Shown here: in pieces, positions 7,341 to 14,633 of the stretch
Numbering within the stretch: position 1 is the first letter of the stretch
How the letters are laid out: each line of letters begins with the position of its first letter
Origin: Alphaproteobacteria bacterium
Lineage (GTDB): Bacteria; Pseudomonadota; Alphaproteobacteria; Caulobacterales; Hyphomonadaceae
Direction: 5' to 3'
Assembly (NCBI GenBank): GCA_018827375.1
Contig: JAHJYW010000032.1
Span: forward strand, 1 to 64,000
Length of the DNA stretch: 64,000 bases
Position numbers and translations under genes: made by a program
Notes under the pieces: model-generated
Told to the model about the DNA's origin: nothing
What the model saw: only the letters and a program-made list of their open reading frames with translations
Database searches by the model: none

Positions 7341-9044
7341 TCATTCCCCGTTCGGCATGTGAAGCGTCAGGTGGCATCCGCCGCCAAGGCTGGCTTCCAC
7401 ATCCAGCTTTGCGGCAAGCTGGCGCGAGAAGGCATTCATGAGTTTTGATCCCAAACCACGACCATTGACCTGTTCGGCAGAGGTGTCCGGATCGTAACCG
7501 CGACCATTGTCGGAAATTATCAGTGTCGTTCCCGCTTCGTTGACAGCAAGAGAGACATTGATCACCCCGCCATCCGACTCGAACGCATATTTCATGGCAT
7601 TCGTGATCGCTTCGACAATGAACAATGCCATGGGGATCGCATCATCGGCCGGGCGCATGACGTCTTCATAGTCCTGAACAATCTCGACGCCGGATTCCTC
7701 CATACCGAGGGCTTCCGACAGGTGAGACACCAATCCGGTCAGGAAGGGTTTGAGCTGGACCTGCTCGAGGCGCTCGTTCTGGTAAAGTGTCTGGTGCACG
7801 ATCGCGAGCGCATCAATGCGGTGACGGGCAGCGGAGATGGCGGCTTTTGCTTCGGGGTCACGCAACTGCCGACCCTGCAGGTTAAGGAAGCTTGTCACGA
7901 TCTGAAGGTTGTTTTTGACCCGGTGGTGAATCTCGCGCACCGCGGCATCACGGCTGGCAATGGCGAGCTTCAGGTCCTTGTCGCGCTCGCCGATATCCTT
8001 GGCCATGACATCCATGGCGCGTGCAAGCTTGGATATTTCGGCAGGCGCTTTTTCGAATGTCTGGCCCGCCTTGAACTGGTAGCGACCGGCTCCATACACC
8101 CGAACAGTGCGGGTGAGCCGCGATAGCCACCGCAGGACAAGCGAGTCGATGGCAATCCACACGGCCAGCAAGGCCACGCTGAAGGCGATAAGGGGAAGGC
8201 CAATCGAGGTGAGCGGGCGGAGCGTAAAGTCACTCCAGAAGCCAGGAGACTCGCGTGAAATGGCCGCGAACACATTGCCCGGACCCACAGGCTTGATGAC
8301 GACGTCCAGCGAAAGGCCAGATTTATCCTTCAGAACGAAAAGCTGCGGCGACTGGCTCTTGACGACACTTGTGACCCATTCAGGATCGAGCTTGGCGAAG
8401 CGTGCGCTACCGAAAGCTTCACCGCGATCATCCAGAACGGCAACTTCAATACCGGGTGGGAGGGCGCCATCCTGCGCGATGGCGGCCAATTGTGCGGTCC
8501 GCAGTTCAAAACCGACAGAACCAGCAAAGGCCCCGTTTGCGTCGTCCAGGCGAAGCAGGATTGAAAACAGCCAGTCATTGTCGCGGGTACTATAATATGT
8601 GTCGCTGCGGATGAGCTTCTCACCGCGTTTCAGGCGTTCATTGTTTTCAGGGTTGGGTAGGGTCCAGCCTGAATCTGAGGGCATGGAGCATGTTGCAACG
8701 CCATCCTTGTTAAAACTGGCAACGCTCGCCAGCGGGAGGATGACATCAGACAGGCTGTTGTAAACTTTGTAGCACCGGCCGCGGGCGAGATCGTCGCGGT
8801 TCAGCGTCAGCAACAAGGCAGCCTGATCGATCGACTTCTCGACACCGTCCAAAGCGTCGTCTGATAAAAGCAGAAGATCAGCCCTGCGTTCATCGAGTCC
8901 TTTCGAGGCGTCGAGATAAGCAGAAAAGACTGACAGTACGAGAATAGGCATCAGAGCAACGACAAGCGTCATGACCAGACGCTTGCGCAAGGATCCCGGC
9001 TTCCTGTTGGGTTTCTCGTCTTTTAGCTCAGATTGTCGGAGCAC
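7341..9044 (-). CDS. phyK: PhyK-like HisKA_2 sensor histidine kinase of the general stress response
   Basis: The 567-residue protein has membrane helix 1 at about residues 22-44, an extracytoplasmic Cache-like sensor region (45-280), helix 2 at about 280-302 and a HAMP-like linker. The HisKA_2 dimerisation/phosphoacceptor motif EIHHRVKNNLQIV (His374 the likely phosphosite) and an HATPase domain (EAITNAMKYAFES, ISDNGRGYDP) follow. HisKA_2 kinases next to phyR/nepR/ecfG are known as PhyK and phosphorylate PhyR. The GTG start lies inside the 3' end of ecfG (17-base overlap), so production is coupled to the sigma factor. The stimulus is unknown. Confidence 0.88.
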   Translation of the reverse strand: MLRQSELKDEKPNRKPGSLRKRLVMTLVVALMPILVLSVFSAYLDASKGLDERRADLLLLSDDALDGVEKSIDQAALLLTLNRDDLARGRCYKVYNSLSDVILPLASVASFNKDGVATCSMPSDSGWTLPNPENNERLKRGEKLIRSDTYYSTRDNDWLFSILLRLDDANGAFAGSVGFELRTAQLAAIAQDGALPPGIEVAVLDDRGEAFGSARFAKLDPEWVTSVVKSQSPQLFVLKDKSGLSLDVVIKPVGPGNVFAAISRESPGFWSDFTLRPLTSIGLPLIAFSVALLAVWIAIDSLVLRWLSRLTRTVRVYGAGRYQFKAGQTFEKAPAEISKLARAMDVMAKDIGERDKDLKLAIASRDAAVREIHHRVKNNLQIVTSFLNLQGRQLRDPEAKAAISAARHRIDALAIVHQTLYQNERLEQVQLKPFLTGLVSHLSEALGMEESGVEIVQDYEDVMRPADDAIPMALFIVEAITNAMKYAFESDGGVINVSLAVNEAGTTLIISDNGRGYDPDTSAEQVNGRGLGSKLMNAFSRQLAAKLDVEASLGGGCHLTLHMPNGE

Positions 9045-9630
9045 CAGCTATCTCGTCCGCCTGATCCATAATGTCGTCGAACGCCTTGCTGGCGGACATG
9101 CTTGCGTCGCTATTGTACCCTGTCTCATTGGATTCCAGAATTTCGATAACGGCTTTGCGTGCGCGAGAGACGCGGCTCTTGATCGTACCGACAGCACATC
9201 CGCAGATCGCAGCGGCTTCTTCATAGGCCATGCCGCCGGCACCGACCAGAATGAGCGCTTCCTTCTGGTCCACAGGCAGCTTGGCCAGCGCATTGCGAAG
9301 CGCCAGCAATTCCAGACCGTCGGTCGGGTTGCTGCTCGAAAGCAGCGTGGCTTCAGCCACTTCCGGATCGAGAGGCTGGCGGCGCCAGCTGCGACGTTTT
9401 TCGGAATAGAAAGCGTTGCGCAGAATCGTAAAGGCCCAGGCCTTCATGTTCGTGCCAGCATGAAATGACTCGCGGGCGTTCCATGCTTTCAGCATGGCGT
9501 CCTGCGCGAGATCGTCAGCGAGCGTAGAATCGCGGCAAAGGCTGCGCGCGAACGCGCGCAGGTGCGGAATGAGCGTCGTAAGCTCTTGCTTGAACGCTGC
9601 ATCGTCGAGTTTTTGGGGCTCGGGCTTCAT
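9028..9630 (-). CDS. ecfG: ECF sigma factor EcfG of the general stress response
   Basis: The 200-residue sigma-70 family member has region 2 (HLRAFARSLCRDSTLADDLAQDAMLKAW) and region 4 (LPVDQKEALILVGAGGMAYE, then AAAICGCAVGTIKSRVSRAR). It shows the EcfG (ECF15) pattern and lies directly after nepR, as in other Alphaproteobacteria. The ATG at 9630 is chosen: it is 10 bases past the nepR stop and gives the normal family length, while the longer frame to 9690 would overlap nepR. Activity should be set by NepR sequestration and PhyR partner switching. Confidence 0.95.
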   Translation of the reverse strand: MKPEPQKLDDAAFKQELTTLIPHLRAFARSLCRDSTLADDLAQDAMLKAWNARESFHAGTNMKAWAFTILRNAFYSEKRRSWRRQPLDPEVAEATLLSSSNPTDGLELLALRNALAKLPVDQKEALILVGAGGMAYEEAAAICGCAVGTIKSRVSRARKAVIEILESNETGYNSDASMSASKAFDDIMDQADEIAGAPTI

Positions 9631-9640
9631 GTCGCTATGC

Positions 9641-9829
9641 TCACTCGGAATCCGCAGGACCAGACGATCGCTTCTTGTCTGCCTGCTCAAGCAGCTTCAA
9701 GAATTCATCCGGCACGTCTTCCTGAGCGACGTCCTCATAGATTCGTCGTAGTTGGTCGCCAATTTTCGCACCCCGACGCTTCAAGTCAGCATCCGACTGT
9801 TGCTGGCCTGTCTGCTTTTTTTTGTTCAT
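9641..9829 (-). CDS. nepR: Anti-sigma factor NepR
   Basis: The 62-residue protein is highly charged, with a lysine- and glutamine-rich N-terminus followed by the conserved NepR helices: IGDQLRRIYEDVAQEDVPDE and FLKLLEQAD. NepR binds EcfG under non-stress conditions and is titrated away by phosphorylated PhyR. Position, size and motif all fit. The ATG at 9829 is the only start that gives the family length. The ribosome site is weak, which is common for this gene. It is preceded by an EcfG-type promoter, implying autoregulation. Confidence 0.95.
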   Translation of the reverse strand: MNKKKQTGQQQSDADLKRRGAKIGDQLRRIYEDVAQEDVPDEFLKLLEQADKKRSSGPADSE

Positions 9830-9886
9830 TGGCTGGACTCTGGATTCGATCAATGGATTGTACCTACTGTTCAACTCACACACTTC

Positions 9887-9911
9887 AACTGCGGGCAAAA
9901 GCTTTTGTTCC
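9887..9911 (-). promoter_or_regulatory. EcfG-type autoregulatory promoter of nepR-ecfG-phyK
   Basis: On the minus strand the sequence is GGAAC, 16 bases, AGTT. It has a perfect -35 and a near-consensus -10, about 55 bases before nepR. Autoregulation of nepR-ecfG by EcfG is well documented in Alphaproteobacteria. A 12-base perfect palindrome occupies the upstream half of the spacer. Confidence 0.75.
9896..9907. promoter_or_regulatory. Palindrome inside the nepR promoter spacer
   Basis: CAAAAGCTTTTG is a perfect 12-base palindrome lying between the -35 and -10 of the nepR promoter, touching the -35. It could be an operator for an unknown repressor or a chance A/T tract that bends the DNA. No candidate regulator is identified. 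Confidence 0.35.
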
Positions 9912-9927
9912 GACGCAAAATGTTTTT

Positions 9928-9943
9928 TTGCAGATAACTGCAA
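9928..9943. promoter_or_regulatory. Inverted repeat between nepR and phyR promoters
   Basis: TTGCAG-ATAA-CTGCAA is a 16-base inverted repeat with 6-base perfect arms, 52 bases before the phyR start and upstream of the nepR -35. Its position suits a regulator of phyR, or of both directions, but no protein can be assigned. No EcfG consensus was seen for phyR itself. Confidence 0.4.
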
Positions 9944-9994
9944 CCATTTGGCTCTTACCGGGTTAAGAACGAGAATTATCGCAAGAGGGTTCCT

Positions 9995-10789
9995 ATGGAT
10001 TTGGTACAAAATTTCGCTCCGCACCTGCCGTTTCTGCGCCGCTATGCGCGCGCGCTTACTGGCAGTCAGGACAGTGGGGATGCGTATATCCGCGCCTCGC
10101 TATCTGCCCTTGTGGAAGATCCAGACCTGATCGACCAGGGTATCGACGCACGTACGGCGCTTTATCGTTTTTTCCATGTCATCTGGGGTGGAACGGGCGC
10201 GAAGCTCGAGGCGAAAGATGATTCAGACGTTGATCCGGCGGATCGACGTCTCCAGTCATTGGCGCCAATTCAGCGCCAAGCTTTCCTTTTGACAGCCCTC
10301 GAGGGATTTACCGTCAAGGAAGCGGCTTTCATTCTCGGCGTGACCGAAGAAGAACATTCTGAACTCGTAACGACGGCGCACCGTGATATCGAGAAGGAAC
10401 TCAAGACCAAGGTTCTCATCATCGAAGACGAGCCGATCATCGCAGCAGACCTGGAAAATCTTGTTGAGGATCTCGGGCATGAAGTGACGGGCAATGCGAC
10501 GACGCGCACCGAAGCCGTTGAGATGGCCAAAGCGACAAAGCCAGGTCTTATCCTCTGTGATATCCAGCTGGCGGATGGATCGTCAGGTATCGATGCAGCT
10601 CATGATATTCTGGAAATCATGGATGTGCCGATCATCTTCATTACGGCTTTCCCGGAACGACTTCTTACGGGTGAGCGGCCAGAGCCGACATTCCTTATCC
10701 CGAAGCCTTTCCAGGAAAACACTGTGAAGGCGGCGATTGGCCAGGCATTGTTCTTCAACCCAGCCAAATCACCAAACGTCACGGCGTAA
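9995..10789 (+). CDS. phyR: PhyR anti-anti-sigma response regulator
   Basis: The 264-residue protein fuses an N-terminal sigma-like domain (about residues 1-135, including the region-4-like VKEAAFILGVTEEEHSEL) to a C-terminal receiver domain. Receiver features are IIEDEP (acidic pocket), Asp189 in ILCDIQLAD (phosphosite) and PKPF (conserved lysine). When phosphorylated, PhyR exposes its sigma-like domain, binds NepR and frees EcfG. It is divergent from nepR-ecfG-phyK, and GAGG precedes the ATG by 6 bases. Length and domain order are normal. Confidence 0.96.
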   Translation: MDLVQNFAPHLPFLRRYARALTGSQDSGDAYIRASLSALVEDPDLIDQGIDARTALYRFFHVIWGGTGAKLEAKDDSDVDPADRRLQSLAPIQRQAFLLTALEGFTVKEAAFILGVTEEEHSELVTTAHRDIEKELKTKVLIIEDEPIIAADLENLVEDLGHEVTGNATTRTEAVEMAKATKPGLILCDIQLADGSSGIDAAHDILEIMDVPIIFITAFPERLLTGERPEPTFLIPKPFQENTVKAAIGQALFFNPAKSPNVTA

Positions 10790-10794
10790 GTTGG

Positions 10795-10932
10795 CTAGCG
10801 GAACAGCGCGAGCAGAACGAGCATACCAACCAGCGCCAGGATGACGCCGATCGCGAGCGTCGTCGGCATTCCCATGATGCGCTGTCCCTGGCGGGCTTCT
10901 TCTTTTTTGATCGTTGTTTCGTCTTCGGGCAT
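10795..10932 (-). CDS. Small single-helix membrane protein
   Basis: This 45-residue protein has a charged N-terminus (MPEDETTIKKEEARQGQR) and one membrane helix (ALAIGVILALVGMLVLLALF-like) ending in arginine. An AAGGAG ribosome site lies 6 bases before the ATG, which supports real translation. It is oriented against phyR, starting about 60 bases from the end of the crp-type gene on the same strand. No EcfG promoter was seen directly upstream, so it may be read with the regulator gene. No family was recognised. Confidence 0.72.
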   Translation of the reverse strand: MPEDETTIKKEEARQGQRIMGMPTTLAIGVILALVGMLVLLALFR

Positions 10933-10992
10933 ATGATTCTCCTTTGTAAAAAGACGCGTACCGCCGCGTTATGTTTCTCTGCGCAATTCTGC

Positions 10993-11781
10993 TCAGGAAG
11001 AGTGCGGGCGACTGCCATTGGTTTTGGATCTGTTCTGAGACTCCGCCGCAGGCATGTTGAATTTCGAGAAATCGAGCCGGCGCAGGTGCAGATAGTCTGT
11101 ATTGAAATGACAGAGGCGTGCGAGACGGTCCCTGTCGTCAATAAGGATCACTCCGCGGCTCTCTTCAATCAGGCCTGCATGACGCATGGCCGACATGGTG
11201 CGTGAGACATGTACAGGCGTCAAGCCGAGCGCATCGGCCAGATCGACGCGCGTGAGTGGCAGCGGCATCTGGCTGTGATTTGTGCCCATGGCGCCATTCA
11301 TGCGTCTTTGAAGCTCAAGCAGAAGGTGTCCGATGCGCTCCTTTGCGGAGCGTCTTCCGAGCCGCACAATCTGCTCCCGGAGTATGGATTCCTCCTGAAC
11401 GGCGGCCCACCAAAATGAGGAGGATATGTCGCCGGACGATCGCAGTATCTGGACGAAATCACGCGTGTCGATCACAAGGATGGATACGTCGGTGACGCTC
11501 GTTACGGTGTGATCAGCTTCAAGGCAGGCCAAGGCCTGGAGATCGAAAATGTCGCCCGGTAGCATGAAGTTCACGATCTGGCGGCGCCCATCTTCCAAAG
11601 TGCGGTGCCTGACAGCCCAACCCTTATTAACGATAAACAGGGTTTCCGCGATATCCCCCACACGGACGATGTCTTCGCCAGCGCGATAAGTCACTGATTT
11701 CGTGGTTATATCGTCCATCAGTGCCCAGATGTCGTCGTCCAAGACGGCATACTGGGATAGTCGGTTCTTAAATGCTTGCAT
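10993..11781 (-). CDS. CRP/FNR family transcriptional regulator
   Basis: The 262-residue protein has an N-terminal cyclic-nucleotide-binding-like beta barrel (about 25-140, with GDIAETLFIVNKGWAVRH and MLPGDIFDLQAL). A dimerisation helix and a C-terminal winged helix (LTRVDLADALGLTPVHVSRT) follow. The FNR four-cysteine iron-sulfur pattern is absent. The C-terminal tail of about 25 residues is polar. The ATG at 11781 gives a normal N-terminus; no ribosome site precedes it. A weak EcfG-like promoter would make the transcript almost leaderless. Its ligand and targets are unknown. Confidence 0.85.
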   Translation of the reverse strand: MQAFKNRLSQYAVLDDDIWALMDDITTKSVTYRAGEDIVRVGDIAETLFIVNKGWAVRHRTLEDGRRQIVNFMLPGDIFDLQALACLEADHTVTSVTDVSILVIDTRDFVQILRSSGDISSSFWWAAVQEESILREQIVRLGRRSAKERIGHLLLELQRRMNGAMGTNHSQMPLPLTRVDLADALGLTPVHVSRTMSAMRHAGLIEESRGVILIDDRDRLARLCHFNTDYLHLRRLDFSKFNMPAAESQNRSKTNGSRPHSS

Positions 11782-11789
11782 GGGGGTGT

Positions 11790-11814
11790 TACGCCTAACC
11801 GCATACGGGGTTCC
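11790..11814 (-). promoter_or_regulatory. Possible EcfG-type promoter for the CRP/FNR gene
   Basis: On the minus strand the sequence is GGAAC, 16 bases, CGTA, so the last base of the -10 deviates from CGTT. If used, transcription would start only a few bases before the ATG, giving a leaderless message consistent with the missing ribosome site. Confidence 0.4.
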
Positions 11815-11846
11815 GCGTATGCCAAGGCAATCGTTCAATCTGTTAT

Positions 11847-11871
11847 GGAACAAAGCGATCGCGCCGCCGTT
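11847..11871 (+). promoter_or_regulatory. EcfG-type promoter of the three-gene envelope operon
   Basis: GGAAC, 16 bases, CGTT is an exact consensus match. It lies about 45 bases before the start of the DUF883-like gene, which has a strong AAGGAG site. Confidence 0.8.
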
Positions 11872-11915
11872 AGTTGGCTGTTGAAACCGAACAATTATCT
11901 CCAAGGAGTATGGAA

Positions 11916-12221
11916 ATGGATACCAAGACCGCAACAGGCACAAAAATCAAAGCTGACATCGACTCTGACGTTGATGCGCTGAAAAATGATATCTCGGCAC
12001 TTCGTGACGACCTGCGTCAGGTGGTCAAGGATGTCCGCGGTCTCGCCTCCGTGCGTGCCCAAGCTGGCGTCGACAAGGGTGCTGAAATCGCCAAGGAAGC
12101 TGGCGAGCAAATCGGCGAAGCGAAGACGGCCATGGAATCGCGTATTCGCGACAACCCTCTTGCGGCAATCGGCATTGCTTTTGGGGCGGGTGTCGTCCTT
12201 GCGATGATGCGCCGGAACTAA
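11916..12221 (+). CDS. DUF883/YqjD-ElaB-like membrane-anchored stress protein
   Basis: This 101-residue protein has a helical, charged N-terminal two thirds (DVDALKNDISALRDDLRQVV) and a C-terminal glycine-rich membrane helix ending in MMRRN (NPLAAIGIAFGAGVVLAM). That layout is typical of the YqjD/ElaB group, tail-anchored inner-membrane proteins made in stationary phase that bind ribosomes in E. coli. The ATG at 11916 sits 7 bases after AAGGAG; the ATG at 11910 is too close. It is first of three genes behind a consensus EcfG promoter. Confidence 0.82.
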   Translation: MDTKTATGTKIKADIDSDVDALKNDISALRDDLRQVVKDVRGLASVRAQAGVDKGAEIAKEAGEQIGEAKTAMESRIRDNPLAAIGIAFGAGVVLAMMRRN

Positions 12222-12227
12222 GTACTC

Positions 12228-12626
12228 ATGGACACTACGAAGCTTCGCCTCTTCGCGGCCGTCGCCGGGATCGTATTTGGTCTTGGCGGCGTGTTCGCGC
12301 TTGCAGTGGCATTGACCCTCGCCCTGGCCATTTATCTTGGCACGGTCGGGGCGACGTTTACCGTGGCGGCCCTCTTTCTATCAGCAGCCTGTATCTGCCT
12401 GTTCCTGTTTCTCCAGCCCAACCGGTCTTCGGCCGACGAGCTGGACGACATCGAGGATGCGACGGCTGATGCACTGGCAGACCTGCCATTCGATGCGCTC
12501 AAGTCGATTGTCGAAAAGCGCCCGTTGACAGTGGCTGCACTGGCCTTGGTGGCGGGGTATTCGGTCGTGAAGGACCCTGCAGCTGTTGCGCGCCATGCCC
12601 AGCGATTCATGGTAGGGCTGATCTGA
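12228..12626 (+). CDS. YqjE/holin-X-like inner-membrane protein
   Basis: The 132-residue protein has two adjacent membrane helices in the first 65 residues (FAAVAGIVFGLGGVFALAVA and a second ending ICLFLFLQP). An acidic segment (DELDDIEDATADALAD) and a weak C-terminal hydrophobic stretch follow. Size, helix pair and position after a YqjD-like gene resemble the yqjD-yqjE arrangement. It starts 6 bases after the previous stop. Function is unknown; expression should follow the stress promoter upstream. Confidence 0.7.
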   Translation: MDTTKLRLFAAVAGIVFGLGGVFALAVALTLALAIYLGTVGATFTVAALFLSAACICLFLFLQPNRSSADELDDIEDATADALADLPFDALKSIVEKRPLTVAALALVAGYSVVKDPAAVARHAQRFMVGLI

Positions 12627-12674
12627 GCGGGCCATTAGGGCGCGCAGCATCGTGAGCAGCCGGACCGGAGATTC

Positions 12675-13337
12675 ATGCGTTCTGCCTTCCTCATCTTTTC
12701 AGCCCTTACGGCTGGACTTGCGCTCGGGCGGAAATTCCTGGCGGGCGAAATTGCCAGTCGCAAGAACAAGGTGATCGAGGCTGCGGCGCAGAAAGCCCGC
12801 CAGCGCATCCGCGAGCAGGCGAACATAATCCTCAAGGACAGCTTCGTCCACTTCGCTGCGGCGACGGGCATCAAGCTGCTCATTCTCATCACGCTTTGGC
12901 TCTTCTGGCGAACACAATTGCTCGGCCACGAAGCGATTTCAGTCGCCGTCATCGTTTGCCTCGTCGGGTTTGTCGTGCGCGATGCATGGGTGATCTATCC
13001 AACTGCACGCTTCGTGCTCAGCACGCTTGTGCGCAATGGGTGGCATCCAATCCGTGCGCTCGGTGAGACCGTTGCGGCGCTCGTGTTTGAAGAAGTTCTG
13101 ATCGAAGCCGAAGCTGTTTCCCAGCCTCGAACGCACATGCTGCTAATCAAGCTCTCCGGACACGATCAGGACACGATGCACAAGGAGATCGCCGCTGCCG
13201 TCGCCGATATCGCGCGCCAGTCCTCTTGGCTGGACCTGCGCCCCTATATTTTCAGCGCCGCGGCGAAGACGCTATCCCTGATGATCATCTACGGCGCCAC
13301 GGTCGCCTTGCTCATCTCGCGTCTGCCGCATTACTAG
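12675..13337 (+). CDS. Hypothetical membrane protein of the stress operon
   Basis: The 220-residue protein has an N-terminal hydrophobic stretch and a basic helical segment (RKNKVIEAAAQKARQRIREQ). Two membrane helices near the middle (about 57-75 and 90-110), a cytoplasmic region of about 90 residues and a last helix near the C-terminus follow. I do not recognise the family. GGAG lies 4-5 bases before the ATG, and it follows the YqjE-like gene by 48 bases. Its stop codon overlaps the stop of the opposing serine hydrolase gene in the shared tetranucleotide CTAG. Confidence 0.75.
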   Translation: MRSAFLIFSALTAGLALGRKFLAGEIASRKNKVIEAAAQKARQRIREQANIILKDSFVHFAAATGIKLLILITLWLFWRTQLLGHEAISVAVIVCLVGFVVRDAWVIYPTARFVLSTLVRNGWHPIRALGETVAALVFEEVLIEAEAVSQPRTHMLLIKLSGHDQDTMHKEIAAAVADIARQSSWLDLRPYIFSAAAKTLSLMIIYGATVALLISRLPHY

Positions 13338-14383
13338 GCGCGAAAACAGTCTGCCACGCGGGCCAGCCACAGCCGCACTTCGTCCCCTTTCGCGTCGAGC
13401 GAATTGCCGTGCCGCACGAGGATAAGGTCCAGCGAAGGGACGAGCACAGTGTATTGGCCCAAATACCCATTTGCCGAGAAGCTTTCCGACCCACACAAGC
13501 CAAGCCACCAATGCGCTCCATATCCCAGCGTCTCAGCCGGAGGCGTCGGTGTTGGCGTGCGCGCATAATCGACCCAGCCTTCAGGCAGGATGCGCCGCCC
13601 ATCCCACACGCCATCCCGCATGTAGAGAAGACCGAACCGGGCAAAATCGCGCGCCGTGCAATAGCAGAACGACGAGCCGATGAACGTGCCCTGGGCATCG
13701 AACTTCGGTAGTGGCGATTTCATACCGATGGGGTCGAACAATTCGCGGAACATGAAGGCACGGAATGCGTCGCCGGATTCACCCAGTGCCCGGGCCGCGC
13801 AGCGAGCGACGATATTGGTCGTGCCACTGGCATAGCTCCAGGCAGATCCCGGTTCATGCGCCAGAGGAAAACCCGCCGCGAAGCCGCCCACGTCGTCCTT
13901 GCCGGAGCCGAACAGCATCTCGATAACATCCGAAACACCCGCATCGACATAGTCTTCCGCAAATTTCAGCCCGCTTGACATGCGCAGCAACTGGTCGAGC
14001 GTGATGTGGCTGCGCGGGTCGTCCGCCCCCTGCCACTCCGGCACGTCGGCGGGGGCATGCACGTCAAGCTTGCCCTCGCGCACCAGTATGCCGATCAGCG
14101 CATGGGTCATGCTCTTGGCCTCTGACCAGGACGGATAGGTGTCCGTCGCCAGATTGTCCTGCCCATATCGCTCGGCGACGATGCGTCCGCCCTGCAATGC
14201 CAGAAAGGCATGCGTCTCGCCCATGCTGGCCAGCGCATCCTCACTGAAAGCGAGATCCAGAAGCCGCTCAAGTTTCGCCGAGTCCACGCCAGCGCCCAGC
14301 GGCCCCTCCGGCCAGCGCTCAGTCGGCCATGCCACACCCTCCGGATGGGGCGGCAGGGGCACAAGCGTAGGGGAAGATGACAT
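13334..14383 (-). CDS. Serine hydrolase of the beta-lactamase (class C/6-aminohexanoate hydrolase) family
   Basis: The 349-residue protein has the SxxK motif as SEAK (in YPSWSEAKSMTH), the YxS/N element as YAS (in SAWSYASGTTN) and a late HGN motif near the C-terminus. These fit beta-lactamase-fold esterases and amidases such as 6-aminohexanoate-dimer hydrolase. No signal peptide is visible, so it is probably cytoplasmic. A hairpin in the leader could hide its GAGG ribosome site and ATG. It converges with the previous gene with a 4-base overlap. The substrate is unknown. Confidence 0.83.
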   Translation of the reverse strand: MSSSPTLVPLPPHPEGVAWPTERWPEGPLGAGVDSAKLERLLDLAFSEDALASMGETHAFLALQGGRIVAERYGQDNLATDTYPSWSEAKSMTHALIGILVREGKLDVHAPADVPEWQGADDPRSHITLDQLLRMSSGLKFAEDYVDAGVSDVIEMLFGSGKDDVGGFAAGFPLAHEPGSAWSYASGTTNIVARCAARALGESGDAFRAFMFRELFDPIGMKSPLPKFDAQGTFIGSSFCYCTARDFARFGLLYMRDGVWDGRRILPEGWVDYARTPTPTPPAETLGYGAHWWLGLCGSESFSANGYLGQYTVLVPSLDLILVRHGNSLDAKGDEVRLWLARVADCFRA

Positions 14384-14438
14384 GGGTGAGCCTCGGCTTT
14401 GCGTTTCAGCTATGCCTAGTAAGCAAAGCTGAGCCCAT
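14382..14438 (-). promoter_or_regulatory. Leader hairpin covering the start of the serine hydrolase gene
   Basis: On the minus strand ATGGG-CTCAGCTTTGC pairs with GCAAAGCCGAG and, after a 5-base bulge, CCCAT. The stem of 11 pairs (one G-U) plus 5 pairs encloses about 20 bases. The ribosome site and the ATG sit in or next to the right arm, so the structure could restrain translation or respond to a ligand or temperature. Confidence 0.45.
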
Positions 14439-14507
14439 ACCGGAAGGCCAAACGCTGAATTTGTCGGTGGCTTGGCTCAGAAAGATGCGACGGGATGAGT
14501 GGCAGCA

Positions 14508-14581
14508 TGGAGCGGGTGAAGGGAATCGAACCCTCGTATTCAGCTTGGGAAGCTGCTGCTCTACCATTGAGCTACACCCGC
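14508..14581 (-). tRNA. tRNA-Gly (anticodon CCC)
   Basis: The 74-base cloverleaf has acceptor GCGGGTG/CACCCGC, D arm GCTC/GAGC and anticodon loop TTCCCAA. The T arm is AGGG-TTCGATT-CCCT, with T73 and an encoded CCA. It matches the bacterial tRNA-Gly(CCC) pattern closely. It stands alone between two minus-strand genes. Confidence 0.96.
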
Positions 14582-14633
14582 TTGCGGCGCCTATTTGAGC
14601 CGGAATGGACCGGCGTGCAATAGGCGCCTGCCG

